DNA from: Macrostomum hystrix
Lineage: Eukaryota > Platyhelminthes > Macrostomidae
NCBI GenBank assembly: GCA_950097015.1
Contig: CATNEN010000038.1
Coordinates: 34,744,501-34,808,500 of the forward strand
Reading direction: 5' to 3'
Length of the DNA: 64,000 bases
The notes under the pieces were generated by a model. It saw only the letters and a program-made list of their open reading frames with translations, was not told the origin of the DNA and did not search any database. Each line of letters opens with the position of its first letter. The first letter of the stretch is position 1. This document shows, piece by piece, positions 1-10,590 of this stretch. A program made the translations under genes and the position numbers.

Positions 1-308
1 CTAAGTTCGATTCCGCGGCGAGGCCAAACATTCATTTGGGTTGCAGCCGCGGAGAGAAGGCTTGGGGGCTTATCGTGCAATTGACGCCCTTGATGGCCAA
101 CTAGCAAGGCACAGTGAGAGTGTACACTGCCTGATGATGAGAAAGTCAGGGCCAATGTACACACCTGTGTGAGCGTGTGCCTGCGTACGGTATTTGTGTG
201 CGCGTGTGCTCAGCGAAATGGGCAAGCTTGCCTCCACGCTGGCTGCAGGTCTAGTGTCACCAAATGATGCGCAATTGCCTGCAACCCTCCTGCAGTCATT
301 ATTATTCG
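1..308 (+). mobile_element. SINE family A copy, 5' end cut by the window edge
   Basis: This is the body of a tRNA-derived SINE found about ten times in the window. It starts inside the box B-like motif agttcgattcc and runs through the family body (gcttgggggctt, gtgtacactgcctga, gaaatgggc, gtctagtgtcaccaaatga) to an (ATT)n-type tail. Full copies (for example 50945-51316) carry a box A, tggcagagcgg, upstream of box B, which shows descent from a Ser/Leu-type tRNA. The family name is mine; no library match was possible. Confidence 0.85.
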
Positions 309-320
309 AGACTGTCTCAC

Positions 321-945
321 CCTGAGGCAGCGGCACGCTGAGCGGAACGCAGTACATCTCCACCTGTTCAAGAAAGTCGCCAGCCCTGAACACCGGGTCG
401 CTGTAGAGCCACATTTGGCACTCCGTCGGATTGTCGAAAATCAACACTCCTAGGCCGTGATTTTTAGGCCAGAAGCCTTCAAGGCTTTCGATCTGGATTG
501 TTTATTGGCAATTATTATCAGTACCACTGCCAAGTTCTAATACCAAAATACTCGTAGTATCAGGTACCCAATTAAGTGTCTGGAGCTGCATTATTTTTCC
601 TTGTTATTGTCAAGGAATTAATTATTTGGCAGTTTGTCATTGTTACAAACTTTGTGATATTTGATTTGTTTGTTTTGGGTGGTTGCAAATAAATATTCTA
701 AGTTAACTTTCTGAATCGTGGTAGAAACTATACGTGTGATGCATTGCATGTGATTGCATGCGGATCACCTTCTCGCAGTGTCCAAGCAGTCTGCCGCTGT
801 ACTGCTTGATGACGCTGGCCTGCCTGATACAGGCGTTGCAGAAGGTCCTGTGTAGACAGCTCTGATAGCTCAGGATCACGGCTAGCTGGGTGGCGCCGGT
901 TATTGAGCCTGCTCCGCTGATGGCCCCTCCGAGTGAAGACTTTGC
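321..945 (-). CDS. DUF1330-like protein, two internal exons (partial gene)
   Basis: Two exons can be read on the minus strand: 945-769 (59 codons, AG before it and GTGATC after) and 492-321 (acceptor CCAG, donor GTGAGA). They join in phase 0. The junction falls in a segment reading GRLLGHCEKIESLEGFW, and the second exon continues with VLIFDNPTECQMWLYSDP. This matches the DUF1330/dimeric alpha-beta barrel pattern: GGR-FL, then LEG-W, then a hydrophobic strand, then the AxxWYxSPxY-like helix. The first exon starts with a Gly/Ala-rich segment and a Cys cluster (CLHRTFCNAC) that I do not recognise. The first exons, a start codon and the last exon were not found; a SINE occupies 1-308. DUF1330 is mostly known from bacteria and its function is undefined, so no reaction is proposed. 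The domain call is moderately firm and the gene extent is uncertain. Confidence 0.65.
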
Positions 946-995
946 CTATAGAAATTAACGGATGGCTTACAATTATTGGATATTTATTCGGACTC

Positions 996-1145
996 GCGAC
1001 TTGCGGTTCGATTCCCGACTACATTGCAGAAAATTGTATCCTGTAACAAGACACTTATAACTTTGCACCGCTTCGGCTCGCTTTCGGTTATAATTAAGGA
1101 TGGGCAGTCCATGGACTGTGCCGCGCAATAGCTGCAGCTATCGTT
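996..1145 (+). mobile_element. SINE family B fragment, decayed
   Basis: The piece carries the family B box B (ggttcgattcccgact), the conserved core tgtaacaagacactta, and after a deletion the 3' segment cagtccatggactg...gcgcaatagctgcagc. Compare the full copy at 37026-37345. The middle of the element is missing. Confidence 0.7.
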
Positions 1146-1876
1146 GAATCATGAGCTCACCTGTCTGCTGGTCATTGTTTCTGGATGCAGTTGAGTTGTA
1201 GATTTTTATTCGCAATATTTAACAGCTCAGATGGTGCCTTAGTTACGAGTACAATTTTGAGATAGCTATACTTCACACTGAGCACACTGCTCAGCATTTT
1301 TATACAACTGTACAGAACATAACCACCTGCAGGGCAGGTCGTCTCTTCATCCCAATCTGATCTCAACCGTTTTAAAGTCTTACCTCAAATGTGAGCTTTC
1401 TTCTGAGACTGTGTTCAATTGTTGTCAGGCGGACCCCCTGCTCATCTCGCTATTGTCTCACTAATCTGCAGCAGGTGTACGCTGTTTCTGGCAGGTGTAC
1501 AGTTCACCCTTTCTCTCTGTGTTTATCTGTTATCTGCAAGGCATGTATTGGCCGATGCCGACCCGTCTGTGACTCAGTCGGCACGCATCTCCCTCAAACT
1601 TAGCTACTAATAGTAGCTGGGAAGAAAGTGGATCGTGCGAGATTTTGTGAGTTTGGATTCAGGAATCAAGAACAGTTTCACAAACCTCGACCCTTCTGTT
1701 TTGTAAGGTCGAAATATTACAACGTCCTAATTTCGCATCTTGGAATCGCACTGCAGAGATTTGTCCAGACTTGTCGGAAAACGCAAAGCGAAAACTAGGT
1801 TTGCAACGTTGTGACATTTCGATGTGAAATTTCAGCTTTATGAAACCACCCATGAGAAGTAATATCGCAATATCGC
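1146..1876. other. Non-coding stretch, no gene resolved
   Basis: Donor-like sites occur on the minus strand (GTGAGC near 1160, GTAAGA near 1380), but the reading frames between them hit stops. They could be 5' UTR exons of the DUF1330-like gene; I cannot show this. Nothing else is recognisable. Confidence 0.3.
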
Positions 1877-2232
1877 AAAGTGTACACTGCCTGACGACGA
1901 GAAAGCCAGGGCAGATGTACACCTGTTTGAGTGTGTGCCAGCGTAGGGTATCTGTGAGGCTTTGTGCTCAGGTGTCAGTGAAATGGGCAGAATTGCCTCC
2001 TCGCTGGCTGCGGGTCTAGTGTCACCAAATGTGGTGACATTGCTTGCGGCCCTTCTGCAATTATTAATGATTAATGATTAGTATCGCCCATGGGGTCAAC
2101 GAGCTTAAATTCGCGGTGATTACACAAAAGGTCCAACCACAAAGACACAATGAGAGTGTACACTGCCTGACAATGAGACAGTTAAGTGCACCCGACTGTG
2201 AGTGGTCTTAGTGTCACCAGAAAATGCACCCT
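1877..2232 (+). mobile_element. SINE family A 3' portion plus a smaller fragment
   Basis: Positions 1877-2070 repeat the family A 3' half (gtgtacactgcctgacga, gcctcctcgctggctgcg, ctagtgtcaccaaatg). After a short gap, 2135-2232 repeats part of it again in decayed form (gagagtgtacactgcctgac, ttagtgtcacca). Neither piece has the tRNA head. Confidence 0.75.
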
Positions 2233-2862
2233 AACTAACCCTTCAAAATGTATTGTTTTTATAAGGAAAAACAACTGGTTTCAAACAATCGAAGCTAATA
2301 TTTTTGGTTATAATTGTTATCTTGTGGTGCATTTGTATTTAATCAGAGGTCCATTTGTCAAAGGAAACATGTACCATAACAATTTTGAGTATAGATTTGC
2401 AAAATAAAAAGTTCCTTATTAATATGCAACAAAATAAAACTTGACTCAAAAAGCTTGGGACATTGCGAGTTTCTGAAAGATTAATGAAAGTGTTAAAAGC
2501 ACGCCAATATCTCATGCACTTGCGGTCAGCGAGTTTCAAAGCATTCAGCATGTGAAACTTGTGAATGCAAAAATCTTAAACCTGGATTGAAGCAGTTTAT
2601 TGAGAAAGAACATATATATAGTAGGGAGTCTATTTAGTAGGCTAAAATACTACAGAACTATATTCCTTTGGTACATTCTGCACAGCAAAACCATGCGAAA
2701 TCCCTAGCTAGTAACTACAATCTGATCTTGTCTCTATTCTATAAATTGTGTGAAATGTACTATTAGCAGAGGAAGCAGTTATCAAGCATAAGATTACATG
2801 GCCAATTTTGATAGAGTAGCAAATTTCAGCTTGTGAAGTACTTGTAGAACTTGGTACTTCGC
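2233..2862. other. AT-rich 3' flank of the CLK kinase gene
   Basis: No convincing exon is seen. On the minus strand this is downstream of the kinase stop, and an AATAAA (TTTATT on the plus strand, near 2597) could serve as its poly(A) signal. Confidence 0.4.
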
Positions 2863-4817
2863 TCAGTTGCTGGACACTGAGGGAGGTCGCAGGTTCCATT
2901 CCGGAGGGATCGCCTTGAAGAAAGCGTGCTCCAACGCTGCACTGAGGGTGAGCCGCTCGTCCGGCTCGTACTCCAGCATGCGCAGCATCAGGTCGAACAG
3001 ATCTCTGGTGTCCTGACTCTCATCGCGCATGTAGCGATAAAGCGGCTTGCAATTCTCCCGAACGAAGCGACCCTCGTTGCTGTGATAGTCCCAGTCGAGT
3101 CTTCCGTGCCAGAAATATCCAGCCCTGGAGTTTCGAGTCATTCGGTAGGGCACGTGACCTAGAATGCGCTCCATCATGGCCAGGTGTTCGCGGTTCTCGT
3201 GCGTCTGGAACAGAGTGAAGCCGGTGTACAGCTCGAACAGGATGCAGCCGATAGACCAGACGTCGCAGGGCTGCGACCACCCGAGCTCGAGAATGACCTC
3301 GGGTGCCCGGTAGTGCCTGGTGGAAACCACGGCCGAGTGATGTTCGTGATCAAACGTTGCCGAGCCGAAGTCGATCAACCTGATGTCGGTCCTGTCAAGC
3401 ATTCGCTCGTCTTTCTTCCGCTTAGGATTGAAAAATGTCGAATAGGTTGATCGTAGTAGCAAAATGTTCTCCGGTTTGAGGTCAGTGTGCGTCAGCTGGT
3501 TGGCGTGCAGAAATGCCACCGCATGCACCAGCTGGTAGGCAATGTGGCGCACATGCTCTATTGGATAGGGCGCGAAGTCGTTCTCTTTGAGAAAGTCGAA
3601 CACCGACTTGCCCAGTAGATCAAACACCAGACAGATGTGGCCATAGAACTCAAACCAGCTGAGCAGCTTGATGCACAAGTGCCGACCTGTAGGGTCCTTT
3701 TCGTCTAGCTTCTTTAACACGTTGATCTCGAGTTTGGCTGCCTCTCGATACTTTTCAACATTTTTTATAATCTTGACTGCCACTCGTCTTTGGGCGGCGT
3801 CCTGCATGTCAGCGCATTCCGTCACCTTGCCGAATGTGCCCTCGCCAAGTGTCTTGACTATCCGGTAGCGATTCTTCAACACATCCCCGTATGCGTAGAT
3901 CAGGTGGCCGTCTGAATCGTCTCGATACGGCGATTTCTCTTTGCTCAACAGGCCTCCACCCCGGCGACTTCGACCATTGGCTGCGCTTTGCGAGCTCGAC
4001 TCTTCATTCCCCGCTTCAGCAGACGTCGTCTTATACTGCTGTTGATCGTCCCCACAAGGAAGACTAATTAGCGACTTGGAACTAGAGTTCTTGTCGACTC
4101 CGTTGGTAAGATTATTCACTCGTCGTCGCGTCGAGCCGCCGTGTCGACCCAGCATAGCCGAAGTAGGAGCCTCGTCGCCTTCGCCAAGAGACTTTTTATG
4201 ACGATGCCGGCGAGATGATGTTGACCCCGAAGCCCCGATACCTTGACTCGCGGCGGTAGCTCCCTCCGTCTGACGCTGATGAGCCAAGTCGGAGGAGTCC
4301 GAAATGCTCTTTGTGATGTCTGTCCCTGCGACTCGCAACTCAGCCAGTTTCGAATGCTGTCCATCGGTCGGTGCTGTGGCTGCTGCTGTGTTGACCGAAG
4401 TGTCAACGGAATCGTACACGCTGGGCTCCTTGCCCGCGCGGTCCCGCACCGTGGACGCCTGCTGCTGTGGCGTTGGTTGCGGCACCTCAGTCTTCGTGAT
4501 GATTGGCGGAAGTGGCAAAGTCTGCGCGGTGGAAGATCGACTTCCATTGCGCATTGCGAGCGAAGCAATCTGTTGGCCCAGTCTTTCAAGGTCACCGCGC
4601 AACTGGTCCAGCTGGCTCTTGCGACAGTGCCTCCCCGTGCTGGACGATGAATCTTGTCTTCCGAGCATCAACTGCTGCTCTTGCGCCTCCGAAATCGGAG
4701 CTGGTTCAGGATCTGCATCCTTAAACGTCAGCTGTATGGCGGCCTCAGTCTTTGAGCCTTTGTAGCATCGCGATCTGCGGCACTTGCGCCTTGCACGGTT
4801 GTGCTGCTGCTGCAGTA

Positions 4818-4855
<38 letters not shown>

Positions 4856-5106
4856 ATCTGCTGATGATATTGGGATGTTGCCAACATTGTGTCCTGAATC
4901 ATTGACTGAATTTCCACCGAGCTTCGACTGCTACTGGTGTTGGAGCAAGCGCAACTGCTGTCACTCTTGCAGAGGTAGTTTTGACTGTCGAGCGCGTGCG
5001 AAGTGTCACAATCCGATGCGAACGAGTCCTCGCTCCAACCCCTGAGACAGTTAAGGCAGAGACGGGCAACTAGACGCCAACAGGGCAGGTGGAGCAGCTG
5101 GGTCAT
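2863..5106 (-). CDS. CLK: LAMMER (CLK/Doa) dual-specificity protein kinase
   Basis: A single uninterrupted reading frame of 747 residues. CLK/Doa kinases phosphorylate SR splicing factors in the nucleus and control alternative splicing. The kinase domain covers about residues 414-730: glycine loop GEGTFG at 421-426, VAVK lysine at 445, catalytic loop HTDLKPEN at 540-547 (the family form, with T in place of R), DFG at 579-581, APE at 601-603, and the diagnostic [11 protein letters not shown] at 640-650. The N-terminal 400 residues are low-complexity: a Gln run at about 83-100, many Ser and basic residues, and RRHRHKK-type stretches that could be nuclear localisation signals. The start is the ATG at 5106; a longer or spliced 5' end cannot be excluded. 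Vertebrate CLK genes have many introns, so an intronless copy is notable. Family identity is certain; which CLK ortholog it is cannot be told. Confidence 0.97.
4801..4864 (-). repeat. CAG/CTG tract coding for poly-Gln in the CLK kinase
   Basis: An almost pure CTG run on the plus strand is read as CAG codons on the minus strand and gives the Gln run at about residues 83-100. Such tracts commonly vary in length between individuals. Confidence 0.9.
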
Positions 5107-6492
5107 GCACTGCAGCTACAGTGGCAGCTGCATCTGAAATAATGCCACTTCTCTGTTTCACCAGTCAGCTGTTTACTTGCCAGAGGAATCAGAACTTCTG
5201 GACCCCCAATTTATGCAACAATTTCCGCCACCATTCCCCACCCCATGGTTCCTTCCCACTTTTTCCAGACCCAACAACAAGTCGCGGTGCAAAAACTGTT
5301 GGTGAACCCAGCAGCGGCGACCGAATTTGGGGATCCATTCGTGACGGAGGCTGCAGGGGTTGCTCCTTTGCCGAAAGAAAAATGAACCGGAACACAGTTG
5401 GCTGGCTCGGGTCCCGCGGTCTCTCGACCTCCAAAGTTTTCCGACCCCCGCAAAATCCGTCAAAGCTTTGCAACGCATTCTGACCAAACAATTCCAAATC
5501 TGGCTCTGTACAGTCCATCGGGAACTAGTTTTGTGTGGGGTTAAAGCAAAAATAGGTTGTAGCTTTGCCCACTTCCTTCTAAGCTAGCATTCTACTCCTG
5601 ATCTTGCTGAGGTAAGAAGTGAATCATCAGTACGTCCAACGGTTCTTCCATTCCAGGCTTTGAAACCGATGCTGAGGGGCAGAGAAAAACCAAAAGGCTA
5701 GAAAGCAGCTGCACCCAGAAATGTCGCCCTTCCTCTGTAAGCAGTATCTGGACATTATCAGGCCGGACTGTGGGCTACAGACGCTTTATTGACTTGCCTG
5801 GAATCGCAGCCTTTGTGAAATGGATCAAAGGCAAAGATGACGGGTCTGAGAGGTCTGAGAGGTCTGAGAGGCGGTTCAATAGTGCATTTTGTTACCGAAA
5901 TAGCACTTGACTGTCGCTTTATTAGACGGCCGAGACATCGCTGAAATTTTGTTTCGCTTAAATTGGTTATGGGACCAAAACCCAAACTGTACTAACCTTC
6001 AATTGCTTCAGGGACGGTCAACAATAATAATAATCAACAATAGCCGGGTTGACTTTTGAATGTACATGCACACGATGCAAACAATGGCTTCACTTCCCCA
6101 AACCTTGGAAACCTCGCTCATGAGTAAAAGTCTAATTTTGACTTCCATTGATTCGCGTTGTCCAGGGGAGAACAGATAGTTTTTTGTCACGACAAAAGCT
6201 CCGCTATTGATTCAGGTACAGCTGTCAGATATTGTTTAGTTCCGCTGCCAAATGCCTCAGAAACAATGGGCCTCGCTGCATTGAAGCAATTGTTTCATCA
6301 CGTGTTTGGGATCTGAAATTATATACAGCAACAGCACCATCATTATCCGGTGCTGTCTTCAGACAGACAGCATGTAGCACTGAGCCTCGCGAAATCGTAC
6401 AAAGTATACCGTATTTAACTGAAAAGATCGGCGTAGCAATGCATTTCCAACTACGCATATTGCGTAGAATCGTGCACTAAAACTTCACCGAG
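5107..6492. other. 5' flank of the CLK gene and intergenic DNA
   Basis: The first 400 bases are GC-richer than the rest and open in several frames, as expected for a promoter or 5' UTR, but no family is recognisable in any frame. A short perfect repeat of gaggtctga lies at about 5843-5872. The remainder is AT-rich without visible exons. Confidence 0.35.
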
Positions 6493-6571
6493 CTACATTG
6501 TAGGACCGTATGGCTTCCATGTGGCGTCCTCGATACCGGCCGGGAACTGCACAATCTGGCTCCCATTGATT
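6493..6571 (-). CDS. Candidate terminal exon, unknown protein
   Basis: On the minus strand an AG acceptor (gctgcag) is followed by 25 codons ending in TAG. They read INGSQIVQFPAGIEDATWKP and then YGPTM, which has the look of a protein end. I could not find an upstream partner exon: the GC-rich stretch above it is open in several frames but offers no compatible donor at a plausible distance. Weak call, recorded so that it can be tested against transcripts. Confidence 0.2.
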
Positions 6572-7180
6572 CTGCAGCATTTTCAGCTCCCATCACGCGG
6601 CGAGGCTGGCCGCCAGGCCAAACTGCTTCATCATCAACGCACAGGCGGAGGGGTTGGCAGGCACGGAACGCGTGACGGCTTCAGGCTGTGCGGCAGCTGC
6701 TGCTGCTGCTGAAGGCCCGGGGCGTGGGGATTGGGAGTGCATGGAACTTTGCCTCTCTTCTAACCCCATCCCCGATGCCTTCCGCTTGGATTCTAGAAGC
6801 TGGACGGGAAAGAGAACAGGGTATAGAGAGGCCGATGGCATGCGGAGGAACAGAGTGCCTTCCGTCCTGCTGCGCCACAAACTCTATCCCCCACCACCAC
6901 CAGCAATGTGCGAAGTCGCTGCACTCTCATGATGTCCTGTTGCTGGATGGAACCATTGCTGTTTGCTGTTTTGCTGTTCTGATGCTGCTGCTGCAGCCTC
7001 TTACGACTTTTTTAAATACGAATTTTATTGGAAAAATAGGGAAATATGAAAAAATGCTTTTCAGATTTTTCCAAAGAAAGATACCGTTACAGAATTTGCA
7101 CATAGTTTTTTTAGAAATATTTACTACTTGTACGATGTGTCAAAGACAACCTAAAACTTTCAACATGACCTTCGACCGTT
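6572..7180. other. GC-rich island, no gene assigned
   Basis: Frames are open on both strands around an Ala/Cys-coding GCTGCTGCT run near 6692-6712, but none shows a domain. From 7000 on the sequence turns AT-rich. Confidence 0.25.
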
Positions 7181-7430
7181 GTTTACACTTGTGTCAGACA
7201 GTTTTTGCATGTGTCAGACAGTTTTTGCATGTGTTGGACAGTTTTTGCATGTGTTAGACAGTTTTTTCATGTTTCAGACAGTTTTTGCATGTGTCAGACA
7301 GTTTTTGCATGTGTTGGACAGTTTTTGCATGTGTTAGACATGCTGATACACATGTTAGACAGTTATTTACACATATGTTAGACATGAACAGTTATTTAAA
7401 CACCTGTTAGATAGTTGCATATAATTGTTA
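7181..7430 (+). repeat. Minisatellite, 20-bp unit
   Basis: About eight good copies of gtgtcagacagtttttgcat sit at 7190-7345, with single-base variants (ttggac, ttagac). Degenerate copies containing ttagacagttatt continue to about 7430. Confidence 0.9.
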
Positions 7431-7542
7431 AACTACCTGACTGTTCAACAAGTCAAGTAAAGGTACACCGTTTTTTAAGAGTGAAAAGCAACCGTTTGCT
7501 TTGATTCTATTTCTTAATTGTCATAAATCTAAGCCGCCAATA

Positions 7543-7853
7543 GGGTGGTCAGTGGCAGAGCGGATAACGCGTTTGCCTCTCGCGCCAGTGTCCCTAAGTT
7601 CGATTCCGCGGCGAGGCCACATTCATTTGGGGCGCAGCCGCGGAGAGAAGGCTTGGGGGCTTGTCGCGCAATTTACGCCCTTGAGGGCCAACCTCCAAGG
7701 CACAGTGAGAGTGTACACTGCCTGACGATGAGAAAGTCAGGGCAGATGTACACACCTGTGTGAGCGTATGTCTGCGTACTGTAGTACTGTATCTGTGTGC
7801 GTGTGTGCTCAGGAGTCAGCGAAATGGGCCTGCTATTATTACTATTATTATTA
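7543..7853 (+). mobile_element. SINE family A, tRNA head present, 3' deletion
   Basis: Box A (tggcagagcgg) and box B (agttcgattcc) are both intact and about 45 bp apart. The body follows the family until gaaatgggc, then the last 60 or so bases are missing before the (ATT)n tail. Confidence 0.88.
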
Positions 7854-10050
7854 AGTCACTAATTTGCTTCATAAAAGCCTATGATTATCTGCCGCCAATT
7901 AGCTAGAGATTATGTTATCTCTTATGCTTATGACTTGAAGCAGGTGGTGTGTGCAGGTGGATAAAATATATCTTCTTTAAAGATGTCCTACAACATTTGC
8001 GATTCAATATAAGCCTGAAATGCTTCCTTTTTGGAGCCTAAAACTGCCAAAATCTTCACTAGCACGTCAGATTTGTCGACACTTCCTGTCACCAATCGAT
8101 AATGTGAGCCAATTTCACAGTAGGCAAGAATTAGCATGGCTGTGGTGAGATAGCAATTTTTTTTAAAGTCAAGCTATTAGCACCTGGACTCTGTCAAGCC
8201 AAAATTGTCTCAACATGGGCTCAACTTTTGAAACACCAGGCAGCTTGGACAGTCGAGCCACTGAAGATGAAACTCTGAATGGCCCTCTAATAATCGATTA
8301 TTGAGTTACTAGGAAGATTTAGGTGTCAGGAAATTACTCAATGTGTTTCTACCTGTCCCAGTTCAAGCTATAGAAATATTTGCAGCCAGGTTATTGGGAG
8401 AGGCGATTGCGAATTGGCCGAGCTATGGCCGTGTTCTAGACTGAAGGCTGTTGCATTTTTTCATCCGCCAGATAAGACGACGTGCGAGTGCTGCTCTTGC
8501 ATGCAGGAGTCACGTGGATTGGCAGCTCACCGGCTGCTCTAGCAGCTCTTCTCCTATTCTCTCTCGCTGTCTGGAAGGCGCTGCAGAAACTCGAGGGGGG
8601 ACGGGAGATGATCAAGGAGGGGAGAATTGAGAAGAGATGATGATGGAAGGAAGCAGGGCAGTGGCAGCGCAGCTGTGCAGGAAGGCTTAGTGGCGCAGGA
8701 TGAAGAGGAGGAACAAGCGGGAAGGAAGGAATCCTTGCAGCAGAATCTCCTGCGAGACTGCAGAGCAGGAGTCTTGAGGACGGGAGCAAGAGCAGGGCTT
8801 TCATGGAACTGATAAGTGGAGCAGGCAGCTGCGGAGCAGCTCAGGGAGGTTGCTAGCTTCCTCCCTCTCGGTCAAATCGAGGTAGAGATGAAGGAGGGAT
8901 AGGAAGAAGGCAGGCCATCGTGCTTACGGGGCGAATGTGTGTGTGTGTGTGAGCGAGTGTCGAGTGCTTGTGCGGCTTGTGGGCCTCTCTCTCTCTCTTG
9001 CACGGTTCGCTTGGTCTGGCCGGCCCATGCCGGACCGTCGCAGCAAGAAGGAGGCCTCAGAAATGCGGCGGCGGTAGCGGCAGCAGCAGCAGCAGGAGGG
9101 CAGGCAAAAGCATAGCACTGGACAAATAGCAGGCGAATTGAAAGCACCAAGGTCCTTTTAAAGACAATTTATGGACCCAGCTTAACTAACAAGCTTCTGC
9201 TGAGTAACTCATGTCATGCCATTCACTCTGGCGCTGAAGATTTCCAGCTGCTGGCCTGCAGGTTTAAAGGAAAGCCAAGGCTATGCTATGGAGCAGCAGT
9301 CCTGAAGTGACGACGAGGTCCCATTTCAAACCCGGCCCTGCCCCTAAGCCCCCCGGCCCCGCTCACGCGCTTGTGTGTCAGCGTGTTGGTGAGTAGGCTG
9401 CTTGGACCACCCTCAGCGGGAGGACTGCTTTGTGTGAGTGGTGTGTGGAATGGAGCTCTTGCGTTGAACTGTGAAGGAAAGGAAGCCTGGGGGCCTGGGG
9501 GAGAAGACCTCGGCCAGACCCGTTCTCAGCCCACTCCCTACAGCCATAGCCAACGCCAGCACGGCTGATGTACATGTCACGTCGCTCCCGCCCCCTTTTT
9601 CCCTTTAGCTCGCCTCCTAAACCCCGCCAACCCACCACCCCACACCTTAGTTCTCTCTCTCCGGGTGGGACGGGGGTTGGTGCATCTGAGCAGAGCACGC
9701 GCAATGGAACCTTCACTGGCCCTTCGTTCCTTTCTTCGTTTCAACCAGCCAACCCCCAAGGTCGGATGAGACAGCGCTCACTCGTTGGCGTTAGCGAATG
9801 AAGAGAGAAGAGCCGCCAGGCGGATGGGCCTCTACTGAACAGAACTCCATTATAACCAGCTGGAGGCTCAGCAAATTCCGAGCCGTGTGTGATTGTTCGA
9901 AGGAGTAAGACATTTTCGCTCACCCTCGCCTGGCCTCATTTTTCGGAATTCTTTCTTCAGAAATCGCCTGATCAGAGTTGAGTTCAGATCAGCGACTTTT
10001 GCTCTATACCAGCTCTGCAAGAACAACCTGCTGGACCAACTGCTTCAGTG
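7854..10050. other. Upstream region and probable 5' UTR of the zinc-finger gene
   Basis: 7854-8430 is AT-rich. 8430-10050 is GC-rich with purine- and pyrimidine-rich blocks and a (TG)n run at about 8938-8952, and open in several frames without any recognisable domain. This is what a promoter and long leader would look like. A good donor, gtaagt, at 10051 closes a likely untranslated exon. Confidence 0.4.
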
Positions 10051-10575
10051 GTAAGTCTGGAATTGCTTGCAATTTCACTTCCGTGGAATTCTCCTGATCC
10101 CAATTGCTTACCAGTCAGGAAAGATAAGGTTACTCAGTGAAGAACGAACTCGAAGCACACCAACCAACAGCAGCTCACGTCCTTCCCCGCTCAAAGCCGT
10201 GCCCAGGAGGTTTCTCCTTCACTGCTCACCCGCTAGCCAGCCAGACAAGCCACCCTCTCTCTGCTGCTCGCTCCCGCTTTGCTGGTGAGCTCAGGCAGCT
10301 GACAAAAATCAATAAAACACGAAGAAGGAAGGTAAAGGGAGGACGTAGCGAAAAAAAGGATCATGCTAAACCCCCCGGGCCGCCTCTGAAGATCTCTACC
10401 TCTTTACTCCTTCTTTCTCCAACAAGCAGTTAGTGGACTCAGGGACTGATTGACTCGTGTTGGATCGTTTGGACACAGCACATCAAAGCGCTGTGTAGCT
10501 AGTCACTCCGGGTATATATGGATCCTGAGTTGGTGACAACTAGACTATAACCGCCTCATTTCCTTGCCACTCCAG
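10051..10575 (+). other. Probable 5' UTR intron of the zinc-finger gene
   Basis: It begins with gtaagt (10051) and ends with ttgccactccag (10564-10575), a good pyrimidine-rich acceptor, 15 bases before the ATG at 10591. Inferred from splice signals only. Confidence 0.5.
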
Positions 10576-10590
10576 TTACCCAGCTCAGTC

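Noticed and set aside
4116-4765. Several open frames opposite or overlapping the kinase N-terminus
   Set aside because: Shadows of the real kinase frame in GC-rich Ser/Gln codons.
7181-7430. CRISPR-like direct repeats
   Set aside because: Units are directly adjacent with no unique spacers and the genome is eukaryotic; it is a minisatellite. The same holds for 32640-32990.
9371-9801. GC-rich frames of 60-112 codons on both strands before the zinc-finger gene
   Set aside because: Open because of base composition; no domain, and their position suits promoter or leader sequence.
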